DNA of 64,000 bases, from assembly GCA_026874595.1 (NCBI GenBank), contig CM049315.1, forward strand, positions 14,969,664 through 15,033,663. The letters run 5' to 3'. The position numbers and the translations under genes were made by a program. Source of the DNA: Sipunculus nudus (Eukaryota > Annelida > Sipuncula > Golfingiida > Sipunculidae). Positions within the stretch are counted from its first letter, which is position 1; the number at the start of each line of letters is the position of its first letter. Below, piece after piece: positions 26,366 to 39,460 of the stretch. Under the pieces are notes generated by a model, which made no database searches, had not been told where the DNA came from, and saw nothing but the letters and a program-made list of their open reading frames with translations.

Positions 26366-29300
26366 AAACAGAGCACATTATAAGCAAAAGTCTTTCCTTT
26401 TTTCTCTTTTATAAATTCAAATGTATTCCCAAATATGGTTTATTTATTAGGTTGAAATATGTAAGTTCTAAGAAAATATCAGATATATAAGAGATAAATA
26501 TTTCCAATGCCTCTTCCGCACCTGAGAACCATTGTTAATTAATATACGAAAAAAAGGTTTTCCATATATGCATGGGAGCTCAAATGTACACTCTAATTAC
26601 CAAAAATGCATACTTCAAACCCTTAATTATTGATATATGTTTGATTTTGATCATGTAAAAATAGATATATAGTCTTATATTTAAAGATTTTCGTGAGCTA
26701 CTATTCAGATAAAGGATAAAGTATTTGTCTAGTAAATGTGCATATTTAATTAAAATGTACGCCAAACATAGCTTATATCGTTTCATATGTATGCATCTAA
26801 CTATGAACAGATATATATTGAATTATTTATTATTTATTTATAGTTATTGATATTATTTATTGAAAAATGTGTAGATCTTTTCCCTGGCGGCTCTTATTTG
26901 TGTATTACAGAAATGCCCAAGGTTTTCATGAGGACAACCAAGTTAAATGTATCACATGATTAACCATTACAAATCCACCACAACATTACATGCCGTCTTC
27001 AATTTATAGATTGAATGTGGAATTCATGTAGGCTTTAAAGGATAACAATTGTCATTATAATAAAAGCCATTTTTAAAACAATCTGTACCTTTCTGACATG
27101 CATATTGCAGCTTTCGGAGAGGCTTGCAGCCCCGAGAATTCCATCCCTAGATCCACCCTTGTGTTTGCGTACTTAACCAAATGCCAGACTAAAACAGAGA
27201 ACAATTAAAGCTCTCTCATATAACAATTACCCGATTATCTGGCATTACGAATAATTGTTAAAATTGCTTAGTCATATCCACTGTAAACACAAACGCCAAT
27301 TTGTCTTACACGTACGCATTATTAACGTGTAAGAAATGTCCGCTTGTTAACGATGCATGGAAACCAACACAACAAGACATAAAAGCAAATTCTAAAGTAT
27401 TCATCTTCTCTAATTACAAACAAGAATACGGACTGTCGACAAGCGGCTACGTGTGTCCTCGGAATCATAGGGACGTGGAATAAATAAGGTAATGTGATGT
27501 CTTCTGACGTGAGAGCCCTCAAACTTTCTGGCATCAGCGGTGTCAAAATATCCAAATACTCACGGACGGATGCCAAAATTCCTGTTATAGGTGGCGCCAT
27601 CAGACCAATGGCAAGATAGAACTATCTAGTTTCTACGGACATGCACATTTTTCGGTTGATATATCATACCACTCCAGAGATGTGAGTCTGTGAGATTTTT
27701 TTTCCCAAAAATAAACGCACGAATGGACACTTTGCTAAAATGCCCGTAGAAGGCGCCACCAATCATGCATCAGAGATCAGGATACGCCAGATCTATGAAC
27801 ATGCAACATTAAAGGCCGATTCAGGCCGACAAACACCTCCTAAGATATGGCATGGATGTATTCTCAAAACTGCGACTGCGGGTGGCACCGCCATTTTGTA
27901 CACAAGCGTAAGCTCTAAAAGAGATATGTACTTGCAAAATATTTGGTTGATACCTACAAAGATTTTAGGTGGCACCATCAGAATTTTGTTAGGCAGATTT
28001 TCAAACGTGACTCTATAATGATGTAAAGTTTCGGAAAATTCCGTCCATTGTTTCAGAGGGCATTAGCAGTAACGTACTCGTCGAAAGCAACCTAAAACAT
28101 AATCTCCTAGAAACTTCGTTACAATGAAATATAATATATCCGCGATTAGTTTAATGTTTTTTTATGATTTATTTTGATCCCGGGCTTTTTTTTTGCATAG
28201 ACAGAATTCATCAAATAGCTCAGCTCCGAAATTATTTGACACGAAACTAGAAATCTGCATTCCCAGGACCACAAGCCTCGGCCATGTGGACATTCACTTA
28301 TTTGCCAATATTCCAAGGTCCATTCGTGCATATATTACTGAACATTTGTGAATATTCCTCGATGACTTTTCTGAATCCAGACCATGTGTCGGGTCCACAC
28401 AAAAATCTAATCGGTTCTTCATTGGCTAATTCTTGAAATGCCATAAAAATTTCATGAGATTCCGATCATTATTGCGTGAGGTATAATATTGAACAAAAAC
28501 ACAAACACAGGAACGGCAACGAATGCATGCCTTTCTGGCGGGGGGAATGATGAAACAAGTATTATAACATGTGAAAATGAGCTTTGATATCGCTATCTGT
28601 TGAAACTTGGTGACTAGAGTGCCCTCCGCAGGATATAAAGTAATTTAAATAAATGAGTAATTTTGTTATCAGAATATTAAAATGCTTCTTCAGGAAATGT
28701 CTTAATATGTGCCTTTTCACTGACGTACTAAGAATATTTCCAAAAATACAATATCTTTAATCAGTCTGCGAATCTAAACAAGTGATACCCTCAGGTGTCA
28801 GATGAAAGTCAAACATTATGTCACATAACAGACACATGTTAAGGAAGGAAATATGCTACAGTTTTTGTTGTTGTAATATATGTTCATTAATTTGAAAATA
28901 TACATATAAACAAACCCAACACTAGGAGATATTCCCTCCTCCTAGAATAGTGATGGATGTACAAACATCATTAAAAAAAGTAAATGTTACACCAAATCAA
29001 ATTCAAAGAAATTAAACAATTCGTATACAGAGACATTATTTTTCGCATAATTTAATGCATTTAACTTATATTTAAATACCAGTTCACCTATCATGGACAT
29101 TTCTAAGTGTGTTTTTTTTTTCTTAGCAATAAGAAACTCGATATGTTTTACATATGCAAGATATTTCTTCAGTACTGTAAATGACATTAGATTTTGTGTT
29201 TGTCCGCTCGTTTGTCCACATTGCTTCTGATGTTTCATTGATAAGTATTAATTCTGATACCTTTTTAAATTATTTGACGTCTTTTATCAGTTTATTTACA

Positions 29301-31060
29301 GAATCAATGTTTGCCAGCACTGCTGTCATATCTTCTACATAAAGAAGAAATTCAATTTTATGTCCAAATATATTAACTCCTTTTATTTATCATTATTCCT
29401 CACATGAATAACAAACATTTCAATACACAAGAAAAACAAATATGGAGACAATAGATCCCCCGGTCTCACACCTCTGCCAAGTGATGAGATGACAGTTAGC
29501 TTGGTGACATATAGCTTCCTATCCTGTCCTATCCCGTCTTATCGCGTCAAGTGACATCATATCATGCCGTGGGGTATGATACTTTATCATACAAAATAGT
29601 AATGGCTGCCAGACGGCATATTATAAATATCACCGGCCTAATGATATATCGAGGCTTTCCTATAATTTCATATCGTATCATTAAAACAAAAAGAATTAAA
29701 AAAAAACATTAATCAATCATGCTTTTTAAAAGCAACCAGTCATGATGCAAGAGTATATAGGTCTATAATTAGAAATGCAGAGCCATTTGGATACCTTACA
29801 AGGAACCTAATCGCCAGGTAACTTCCAGAACAAAGTTTCCCCATTATACACACAAGATCAGAAGAAAAGAACACAAGAAAATGGATTTGTACGTTGTATT
29901 AATCCCATCAAAACATGTCATACCAAAAAAAAAGCGTAAATGACGTCAACATACGATGATTCAGCATTGTTTTAAATGCCACTTACAATGATTCAGACCA
30001 TATGTCAGATTAATATCCATTAATAATGAAATACATTATTTTCTAGTGAAACATTAAAGCATGTCTATACACATCAATCTATTAACATTAAATCAGAATA
30101 TTTACACTGGATCTAAGGCCTACTGTTTCTTTTTAACACTTTTCTTATCGTGATAAAAGCGGTAGGAATGTTAATAAGGCTACTGGACTGTGACTCCCAA
30201 ATATACTATATTTCAAGGAAATAATATAAGACTGTCACATTAGAATTGCTATAGACGAAGCCTTAGTGTTTTACATGAAGGACAGTGTAAACTGTCTAAA
30301 TTTGATCAAAACTATCAATAATGATCGTCCACTAATTTGAACTATATAGAGATCTAACCGTTTTAAATTTGTTCGTTGTTGCAAACGCTTTCTTGAGCTC
30401 AAGCATGGGAATACTTCGTCCGTTTTCTGACTTAAAAAGCTTCAGACTGTTGGACTGGTTCGGGTTTAGTTTGGCGAATACGTGGTCTTCTGGATGCATC
30501 CGTTCCTATGTAGCCTCTTTCTGTTCACAGGTTTCACAAAGATCGAAGTCTAGACACACCCTGTTATAACATAACTTCATAAAACGGGCTCAAACATTGT
30601 GAATATGGTCATTTTGAATGCATTTGTACTCAAAATGGATCTTCTGTAATGAATTTTTAAATTAAATTAAATGAAGTTTTAGACATATCATTGGAGATTT
30701 TTCGGACTTGAGGGACGATTGAGAGGGGACGACCGCTATAACTCGGTCAGTTAAGCTAAACATCGATCATTAAACAACGGATGCTAATCCAATATTATAT
30801 TACGTACTTAAAACTCAAAGATTCATATATTTTGCTTCTATAGAATTTTCTGCGTATAAATCTATGATATTTACTCGTTATGTTCAGAGATAAAAAAATG
30901 AATATGCCTAACTAAGTATAAGTTAAGGATTAAAAATATTTACATGCATCTATAGTGGGCCTTCAGATCGAACCCTACGCTCCCGAGGCAGCGGAAATCT
31001 TGCGTTTCTAAAGAAGCAACTGATTTTCACGCTGCCAGCTTTGACCGTTTATGATATATT
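26366..31060. other. No gene seen in 4.7 kb
   Basis: AT-rich DNA. Around 27,480-28,020 the phrase aggtggcgccat / aggtggcaccat appears several times in both directions, suggesting an old dispersed repeat. No exon is supported. Confidence 0.5.
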
Positions 31061-31118
31061 TAGACACAAGATGGCGGTTCGTTGTCCACTGAAATAAACG
31101 TGCGTATGATGTTACAAG

Positions 31119-31205
31119 CAGCCAATCAGATGCAAATAAACAAACACTCGACAGGCATCCTGGCTCCGCCCATTGCTGCGCTTCAAGCGCCGCTTAATGA
31201 GTTTC
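31119..31205. promoter_or_regulatory. Enhancer-like cluster of factor motifs
   Basis: Within about 80 bp: CCAATCA (31122-31128, NF-Y type), ATGCAAAT (31130-31137, POU octamer), TAAACAAACA (31137-31146, forkhead type), CTCCGCCC (31164-31171, Sp/KLF type) and TTAATGA (about 31195, homeodomain type). The surrounding 31,060-31,470 is GC-richer than its flanks. Motif evidence only; no transcript is known. Confidence 0.35.
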
Positions 31206-31479
31206 CGGTCGAATTTAAATTGCTCCCTCTGTATTCTCGCATCATCGACCGATTCGATTATGACATTATGACTGTGTTAGCGTAGCCATGTATCTGTTGT
31301 CTGCAGAACTGAAACCAGCCAGCGAGGTGTGCACGCAGCCTTTGTTGTTACGTTTCGTTTGAATTACAGCTCACCGGCCGAGCATCCTATGTGCCCAAGG
31401 CCCTAAGCAAACCACGTCAGGGGCAATTCTCTCTGAGCCTGTGGCCTGTTCAGACGGTTACGCTGGGGGATGAGCTGTC

Positions 31480-32595
31480 ACCCAAAAAGAAATGAATATG
31501 ATTGGCTCCGTGTATTCCTCGTTTGGCTTTGTCTTCCAGCACAAAGTCTCATCTGATTTGACAAAAATACAGTGCTTCCCTCTGGTGTTGCAATTCAGGA
31601 TACGAGGTCATAACAAACAGCGCCTTACGATATAGGTAGTAGCCCTATAGGTAAAGCGCTGTGTATAGAGCGTAATCGAACCCCGGAACAATCACGGAAC
31701 ATCGATCGCAATAGAAGCCTGATCCTCTCAAGCGATCTGTTAATAAAATGACAAAGAAAATATGAAAAATAAATCAGTGAGCATATTCGTATATCAATGT
31801 CAATATTTTTTTTTTCATTTAAAGACCAAATGTTGAGGACATCACTAAGATCTGATGGATGCGTTCTGGACAGTGTTTCTGTAATAGAAAAAATTGCTGC
31901 CGAAAGATGTCAGAGTACATCAGTGTAAGCAGATAAGACGTTTAAGTAGATATCATCAACCTTGCTGCCAAATAGAACGCCGATATCATATACTCTGCTT
32001 AAAAATAAATTATCAAAGAAACAAATAATCAACAGGGAAGGCAGTACGTTGTGTGACAATTCGATAAGCAGATCAAATTATTCCTCTTTTTACTGTTCAA
32101 ATATATCTGGGGAAGGGGGGGGGGGGCGACATTATTATAAGAACCTGCTTTTCAACTCAGCCGACAATGCAGTGATCCCAATACAGTGATTCTCCAATAT
32201 TGCGCCCGCGTATCAGTTCCCTGCTCTAAGGCATCATTCGCAGGTCAGGCTAAATTCTACAGCATTTTTTTCTGACAGTTAACCTCATAAGACAAGTAAA
32301 AATATATACCTAGTCAGATGCTTGTTTTAAATCTACCATAGCATAGATTAACATATGGTAAATAATATAATTGTTATCCTTTCATTAGCCACAATTTGCA
32401 GACAGTTACATCAATAAACATCTTACATAAATATTTAATTACCTAACCACATAATGTTGAATCCAACAGACTTGCCACCATTTACGTTTACCGAGAGTTT
32501 AGACAAGAACATGGCATTCATCAAAATGTGACAGGATGCATACGTTAGCGACCGTAAACGCCATACCATAAAAGAGTTGAAAAGGGGGCACTATG

Positions 32596-32597
<2 letters not shown>
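31480..32597. other. No gene seen
   Basis: AT-rich non-coding DNA with a G tract at about 32115-32127. Confidence 0.55.

Positions 32598-32599
<2 letters not shown>

Positions 32600-32669
<70 letters not shown>
32600..32669. repeat. (TA)n(GT)n microsatellite
   Basis: TA dinucleotides to 32648, then GT dinucleotides. Confidence 0.95.
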
Positions 32670-33480
32670 CGAATTGGGGGTCACTTACCCGCACCTGTAC
32701 CAAATGCCGTGAATGCGTCTAGTGCAGTGACTGCAAACGAGTCCTTTAATGATGCAAAAAAAGCAAATGTGTAAAGCATAGATGAATATGATAACATATG
32801 GAAACACTGACTAGGGGTTCATATGGAATGAAACTCATTCCATAACCAAGATTGTATAAGACATAAATACGTCAACCGGACTCAATACTAAGTTTCCAAG
32901 AAAATCTTTCCACAACAGGTCTGCATGTAATTGTTTGAATTTCCAAGGTCTGATGGTCATTATTTATTCCCGCTAAGGGTTACACTGTTCAAATTTCTTA
33001 AGCCCGATTAGCACACGCACAATATCAAATTGTCCAGCAGTTACTGAAAAATCTTGCCTTTTGTATGTATTTTTACTGTAAACAATCTCAACTTTTTTTT
33101 AATTTTTTTTTTGGGGGGGGGGGGGGGCTATAGGAAGAAGTTATACAGGAGCTGTTTACACGTGATTTGGTTGCAATAGATGACCTATCAGAAACTGTCA
33201 GCGTGTTCTGGTAAGTGTCGATCCTGTTGACGGACGAACAGTCGACGGGCATAGAACAATCGTTGTATCTCAGATGACTTTCAGCTGACGTTTAAAACTG
33301 ATGAGTAAACGTGTTATCACACAAATTCAAACATAGGTTATATCATTCACTTGAATAAATGGGACTGGGAAAGCTTTGTGCAATACTTTTAGCACATTTC
33401 ATTAAAGTTATATCAATTATTATTATTATTTTTAACTGAATATTATCATCAAAATAAAAAGTTAAATTAAAAACATAATT
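32670..33480. other. No gene seen; contains a dispersed-repeat fragment
   Basis: Non-coding. The segment 33212-33295 (gacggacgaacag ... cagatgactttcagctgac) resembles 22287-22350 and belongs to the same dispersed family. Confidence 0.45.
33113..33127. repeat. G homopolymer
   Basis: About 15 consecutive G after a T-rich run. Confidence 0.9.
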
Positions 33481-33509
33481 ATGCAAATACCTATTCGTTG
33501 TCCCTGCAG

Positions 33510-33663
33510 TCGCGATGCATTGCATTCCCTTGTGGAAGTAGTTGGCCTTATGTTACGCAACGATGAATGCACTCTTAGATTTCCAAGTTGGCATCTTTCA
33601 GTGGATGGGAAGAAGTGGAGGCCTGAATCTGTCGGCGTTGAAGTTGAAAGAAATGATGATTAA
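33510..33663 (+). CDS. Possible terminal exon, unknown protein
   Basis: A good acceptor-like tract (ttcgttgtccctgcag) is followed by 51 open codons, including ALHSLVEVVGLMLRNDECTL and WHLSVDGKKWRPES, ending ERNDD-stop. Base composition is more GC-rich than the flanks. No family is recognised, no upstream exon was found, and no AATAAA lies close downstream. It may be chance; kept only because splice signal and composition agree. Confidence 0.18.
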
Positions 33664-33877
33664 AAAAGTCTCTTTACAGAATCATTAGAACTTCAAAGGG
33701 TCCCCGATCAGTACGTTTTTACCTATGTTCACTTAGAAATGTATGACATCAGAGATACCGCAGTATTCCCCGACATTGGCCATAACCCCTTGAAGTTTTG
33801 CTGCGAAATATCTTTAAGATGTACGTTAATTGTCACCGATGTCAGGGAAAACACATGTGGATTCGCCCTGTTCATAC

Positions 33878-33880
<3 letters not shown>

Positions 33881-33943
<63 letters not shown>
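33881..33943. repeat. (TA)n microsatellite
   Basis: About 31 TA dinucleotides. Confidence 0.95.
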
Positions 33944-33946
<3 letters not shown>

Positions 33947-34222
33947 CGTTCATGTCAAAAATGTCTCGTTCATAAAGCTGTCCATCATAAAGCTTCTTCG
34001 CATATCTAAGCACATGCTAAATATAATGCTCACATTAAGTGCTGGTTGATACATGAATTATAACAAACCGAAAAAAATAATGAATGTGGCACCACCAGGA
34101 CAAGACAAAGCTGTCTAAGGTCTTTTGTCTTGTGAAATTTCAAGTAAATCATCATCTACTCTTGAGATAACAAATGCTTTACAAAATTTTCACCAGATAT
34201 AGAACTGTCTTAGTAAAGGTCA

Positions 34223-34284
34223 CAGGGGCGTAGCCAGGATTGAGGGAGGTTATCAAGAAATTCGAAAACGGGGGGGGGGGGGGG
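34223..34284 (+). mobile_element. hAT-like terminal fragment with G tract
   Basis: CAGGGGCGTAGCCAGG at 34223-34238 resembles the terminal inverted repeat of many animal hAT elements. A G homopolymer follows at 34269-34284. I do not find the opposite end, so this is a fragment at best. Confidence 0.35.
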
Positions 34285-34790
34285 CTTATATGCATGTATT
34301 TTATGGAAAATACTATGGAAACTGTTGCCCTCACGGGCCCTAACATGCAGGCACAAGTCAAAACACCTGCTGACCAACTACAAATCCCCTGGATCAAGTA
34401 TATGGAGCCCCGACAAGACCACTCAGTGTTCCTGACGAGTGAGGGCCCCTTACGAAACAGAGCTGTCGAACTCAAGTAAGTGTGTTTAAGTCCTGCGATG
34501 GTGCGACCGTTATATCCCTACTGTGTGCGTATTAGAACTAATCCCTGTAAACAAGGTATCCCATAATTATATATACTCAAATTTGCTATTTCAAAGAGTT
34601 TTCTGTACTTTTGATCTCAGAGAAAGAGAGCAGTATCAGTGTAGGGATCATAAAATATATAATATAAAAAAAATCCACTATCTTTATAGTGTATCGGACT
34701 GTAGAATGAGTTTGTCTAGGAGTTGGTATGGTGTAGGTAAGGTTTCCAAGGCCAAATGAAACTTTGTGGAACGAGTGAAATTACCTGCTT

Positions 34791-34944
34791 ACGTTCAGTA
34801 GCCATTCATTTAAGTAAGCTGTTACAGAATGGGAGCAGGACAAGCAGGTATGATATTATTATATGATATCATATAATTATATCATACCTGCTTGTCCTGC
34901 TCCCATTCTGTAACAGCTTACCTAAATGAATGGCTACTGAACGT
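34791..34944. repeat. Foldback element with 64-bp arms
   Basis: Left arm 34791-34854 (acgttcagtagccattc...gcaggtatgat) and right arm 34881-34944 are reverse complements with one mismatch. The spacer is 26 bp and AT-rich. No target duplication is evident. It could be a foldback MITE, or an inverted-repeat transcript source giving long double-stranded RNA. Confidence 0.93.
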
Positions 34945-36959
34945 GTGGTTTATGTTGTAACAAGGGGGTGTCACTTCTCTAAGGCAATGCAGAACTAGAT
35001 CAACTGCTTCCTCTTGGAACATATACCAATCGATAATATTGTTTGCGTTGGCCATGCATGTAGGCGAGTTGTTTTATTGTGGTTCAGACTTTGTCCAATC
35101 AACGCACCATACAGCAGGAATGTTCGTGTTACATACGTGTTTACGAATATTTATCACGCTTTGCCATTAAAAGGTTTATGAGTACACAACGCCCCATGTG
35201 AACGGTGACAGTATCATAAATCCCTCTGATATAAATGAGCCTCTTAGTCATTTCTTAGGTGCAAGTATTGATGATTTTTAGATGACTGGACAAAGTTAAT
35301 CTCATGTGTCAAACCCGTACGTGCTGCCAGCTGGGGGCGGCGGGTTTCGTTAAGGCCCAGTCACACATGCTTACGATTGGCAAACGGCCTTTGATCCCAA
35401 CTACCTACCAACTAAACTGATAAAGCGCCAAGAAACAGAAATTGATTATGTGTGTATAGTTTACATTATCAATTAAAAATTTTATCTTGTATGCACTGGT
35501 GTCTAAAGTCATCATTATCTTTGAATGATAAGTCATTGAAATAAAAAAAAACACATAAACAAAATCACATAACAATATACAATGTATATGCACAAGTATG
35601 TTTATTCTCATATAATGTTTCCCTACACAGGTAAACGTCTACAACCTCATGCCGCTCGGAAGCTTCGTATTTTTACCAAGCATAAAGATTGTCGTAACAA
35701 GTGATGGAAAAAAAGCAATGATTGTTACCTATAAGTAGAAGTTCTATCTCCTACGACATCTAATTTGTCAAAAATATCAAGCTGAAAAATACGGTACGGA
35801 TAAATGATCGGACCGGTTTCCCAGTTGTGTGCAGTTCAGAACAATCGCCCTTGCAAACTATAAATCATTGCGTGATGAAGCGTCTGGTGGTTTAAAAACA
35901 TACAAAAAAACACGTTAACAGAAAAATCTTGACTGATACAATTCAATTACACTTTGCTGTACCGGCCGTCCAATAATGGAACATGTCACAAACGGTCAAT
36001 ATAGGACGACACATATGGTTCCAAAATTGACAAAACTGCATAATATTAACAACCAATAAAAATGGGTTGAGTTGGGTAACAGAGACCTAATTTCAGGTTT
36101 CCACAGAGACTTTTTTAATGGACCTCCTTTGATGTCAAGTATGAAGATTCCAGGTCCTGAGGTTACGATTTGTGCCCTGTTAACAGATGACAGTTTCTTT
36201 GAAGGTCTCAAAAACAGAGAACAAAAATTGTAAAAATTGCAAAAAAATACATGTGGCGCAACCAGGTTACAGGAACTGATTAAACACTCCATGATGAATA
36301 GTCATGCAAAGAATCATGGTGATCAATGCATTAGTTATTCAGATAACTGAGCTTTCCATCATTTTCCATCACGACGAAAATATTTGAATCCTCAGCAGGC
36401 CATAAATTGTCGTTCTCGTTATTACTGCGCGGGCACTCTGACATCTCGATGGGGTCTCTTATGCGCTATTTTAGAAAAGTGCCGGGGAGTGCAGTGTCCG
36501 ATGTTTGGTTGCGATTGCGTGAATCACTGGACGTGACAACTTAAACACGAAACTGGACGTTCACTAGGCTTGTTATAGCAGCAAGAATCAAAGAGCCTGT
36601 GTGTGTTTTACAGCAACCGTGTGACGATGGTGCTGCCTCTTCTACATCGCTGTTCGGGTAGGATACTTTAAATTCGGACTCAGATCCCATACCTTCGGAT
36701 TCAGCGTCCTTTTACTAATATAAACATTCAGTAATTGATTTAAAGATAATCCGTTGAAAGTTTAATAAAAGTAGACCAGAAAAACGCTGATCCGACCGCA
36801 CACAGACTGCTCGGTTGGTTTATATCCACTTCTTTATTACGTGAGGAGCCCACCAAAATAATCTAAGCACACTCAATAGAAACATCAAGCGGCAAGTCAG
36901 ACTAACTAGATTTTCGCTAAAAGGGCTTTATGTAACTAGTGACCTTGATCAGCTTTAGC
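34945..36959. other. No gene seen
   Basis: Non-coding. It includes a 55-bp match to 22233-22286 (see that entry) at 36129-36184 and a mildly GC-rich stretch at 36410-36700 with a MEF2-like ctattttaga at about 36466. Confidence 0.55.
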
Positions 36960-37002
36960 ACTTATGCAAATAAATAGATTAAATGTTTTTGTTGTTTTTT
37001 GC

Positions 37003-37160
37003 TTGCCGGAATCAAAGATTTCGGCAAGCATATTGCTCAGTTGCGTATGTCTGTTTGTCTGTTTGTTGCTTGCCGGAAATCTTCGATTTCGGCAAGTTGG
37101 TTGGTCAGTTGCGTATGTCCATTTGTTTGTTGCTTGCCGGAAATCTTCGATTTTCGCAAG
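37003..37160. repeat. Hairpin-forming leader repeats, first cluster
   Basis: Three tandem copies of a roughly 30-nt near-palindrome: gcttgccggaaatc, a ttc loop, then gatttcggcaagc. Each is followed by ttgcgtatgtctgttt. One copy has a shortened left arm and another a changed right arm. Confidence 0.8.
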
Positions 37161-37317
37161 CTGGTTGGTCAGTCGCGGATGTCTGTTTGTCTGTTTGTTT
37201 GTTTGTTTGTTTGTCTGTCCAGTCTCTACAGGTCGCAATTTTGATCCCATCGCTTTCAAACTTTCATAGTTTGTGTAAAATCAAAAATGCAAGAAGCCTA
37301 TTGTTTTTGAGCAATAT

Positions 37318-37342
37318 AGGTCAAAGGTCAAGGTCAAGGTCA
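37318..37342 (+). promoter_or_regulatory. Four AGGTCA nuclear-receptor half-sites in tandem
   Basis: AGGTCA at 37318, 37325, 37331 and 37337. TCAAGGTCA is the classic monomer site of ERR/NR5A receptors, and the first pair is a DR1. Related clusters lie near 38702, 40718, 42832 and 44896. Motif match only. Confidence 0.35.
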
Positions 37343-37776
37343 TCAAAAGTTCCTAAAGTGCTCTTTTCTTCATATCTCCATTACTATTTGTCATAGCCAC
37401 TTCAAACAGGGCTCATTTTAATCGGCATTCCAAGGCCTTTCTTCTGATATATATGTTGCTGAAATCTGCTGTTTCTATGGTTACACATTTTGGGGGGAAA
37501 CTCATGATTTTCGAAAATAAAAGGCCTAATTTTTCTAACTTTGTCATTTTTAAAGCTAGAGAGTTCTAGTTTTTTGCATCAGATAGTACTAAATAAGCTT
37601 TTAATTATACAAGTGAAAGTCTCGTAAAATCTCGCACCATTTCTCGTCAAACGAGAATTTTCGAGATTTCATTAAATATGGCTTACAGGTCGCATTTTTT
37701 AAACTATGACTTTGAAAATGACATATTTTGTGTTAATTAGAAATATCTCGAAACCAATTTTTCATTTTTTGGAAAT

Positions 37777-37794
37777 AGCCACCAGGGGGCGTGG
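37777..37794 (+). promoter_or_regulatory. CTCF-like motif 1 of the satellite
   Basis: agccaccagggggcgtgg, close to the bilaterian CTCF core. Part of a set of eight, all in the same orientation. Confidence 0.4.
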
Positions 37795-37925
37795 TACATG
37801 AAACACTGTAACATATCATTTTTCTGCAATATCTCAAAAAATATTAAACGTGACACCATTTTTTGGGTCGTATCTGAAACTAGGAACATTGGCTTATCCC
37901 TTCGCACATGTTGCTTTGTGCTGCC

Positions 37926-37939
37926 GTTACCATGGTTAC
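37926..37939. promoter_or_regulatory. RFX X-box-like palindrome, first of seven
   Basis: GTTACCATGGTTAC, resembling the RFX site GTTGCCATGGCAAC. Same motif at 38849, 39592, 40865, 42974, 43717, and 45044 (as the perfect palindrome GTAACCATGGTTAC). Confidence 0.35.
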
Positions 37940-38159
37940 CAAATTTTGGGGTAAAACTTGACAATCTGAAAATTCGGAGTTTTCCAGCTTCTCTCTCTGT
38001 TGATATTTGCGATAGAAAGGTCTGGTGTTTGGCGTTAGACAGCATCCCTCTAGTTCTTAGTCATTCAATCGCAAGTCTCGTCATATCTCGCACCGTTTCT
38101 CGTGAAACGAGAACACGTGACCATTGAAAGAAATGCCTATAATTATGTCATTTTTCACG

Positions 38160-38395
38160 CTACAGACACATGGTTTGCAGCGCTGGATAGCGGCTGACAC
38201 TCGCAGTCACATTCAGGGGTCACATTGTTAGTCTCGTCAAATCTCGCGCCGTTTTTCGCCAAACCACGAAGACACGTGCCGTCGCCGCAAGTGGCGGCAG
38301 GGTCCCTACGGTGGGCGGCCGGCGTGTGCAGCGGTGCGTGACGGCCTCTCCGGGCCCCATCTATGATCATACATGTTGGAGGCACAGTCCAGACT
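38160..38395. other. GC- and CpG-rich island inside the satellite
   Basis: Runs such as tctcgcgccg, cacgtgccgtcgccgcaag and gggcggccggcgtgtg stand out from the AT-rich surroundings. No coding signal is seen. Confidence 0.45.
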
Positions 38396-38398
38396 TTA

Positions 38399-38600
38399 TT
38401 GCTTGCCGGAAATCTTCGATTTTCGCAAGCTGGTTGGTCAGTCGCGGATGTCTGTTTGTTGCTTGCCGGAAATCTTCGATTTTCGCAAGCATGTTGATCA
38501 CCCGCGTATGTTTGTTGCTTGCCGGAAATCTTCGATTTCGGCAAGCATGTTCGTCAGTTGCGTATGTCTGTTTGTCTTTTTGTTTGTTTGTTTGTCACGA
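38399..38600. repeat. Hairpin-forming leader repeats, second cluster, with (GTTT)n
   Basis: Three more copies of the gcttgccggaaatc...ggcaagc hairpin spaced about 60 bp, then a (GTTT)n tract. Another copy lies at 44704-44731. Confidence 0.8.
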
Positions 38601-38984
38601 CTCTCCAGGTCACACTTTTGCATCAATCAACTTGAAACTTACAGGCTTGATTGACAAACCAATTTCTAGGTGCCCTATTGTTTTTGGTCAACATTGCTCC
38701 AAGGTCAAGGGTCAAGGTCACGACAGGTATGGTTAACGGTTTTTGCACTATAACTTCGCCATAAATAGGCTTATCCACTTCTGCAATAGCTCATTTTTTT
38801 CGTCATCACCTGCCCTTACTTTTGACATGTAGCTTACTTAAATTTGCCGTTACCATGGTTACATTTTTTGGGCAAAAATCATGGGATTTCGTGATATTTT
38901 TCAAATTTGCAGCAATCGTACTGATTCTGAGATATTTTATGTAACACAAGAATATCTCGAAATTGTTTTTTCAGATTTTGGAAA

Positions 38985-39004
38985 TGGCCGCCAGGGGGCG
39001 TTGC
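38985..39004 (+). promoter_or_regulatory. CTCF-like motif 2
   Basis: tggccgccagggggcgttgc, 136 bp after an X-box-like palindrome. Confidence 0.4.
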
Positions 39005-39442
39005 AGATGAAAAAACATGAAAATTTGTTTTGGTGCTATACCTCCAGAACTATTAAACATTGGGCTATTTCCATCACAGCACCTTCAACTGGGGTCCATG
39101 GGCTTATTTTTGCGCATAGGTGCCAAAGTGCGCTATTGCCAGATTTCTCTATTTTTGGGGTAAAAACTTTTGAATTTTGAAAATATGCAGTTTTCAGCTT
39201 CTAACTCTGTCAGTTTTTATGCTGGAGAGGTCAATTTTTTTGCATCTTGTAGCCCTTGGTGAGTTCTCGGTGATCCACTCAAAAATCTTGCAAAATCTCG
39301 CACCGTTTCTCGTCAAACGAGAGTCTTCGAGATTTCATTAAATATGACCTACAGGTTGCATTTTTTTAACAATGGCTTTGAAAGTGATATATTTTGTGTT
39401 ATTTATAAATATCTCGAAATCAGTTTTTCATTTTTTGGAAAT

Positions 39443-39460
39443 AGCCACCAGGGGGCGTGG
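39443..39460 (+). promoter_or_regulatory. CTCF-like motif 3
   Basis: agccaccagggggcgtgg, 149 bp before an X-box-like palindrome. Confidence 0.4.

Noticed and set aside
36964..37396. Overlapping frames with CLFVCLFVCLS-type repeats
   Set aside because: Products of (GTTT/GTCTG)n tracts and hairpin leaders, not proteins.
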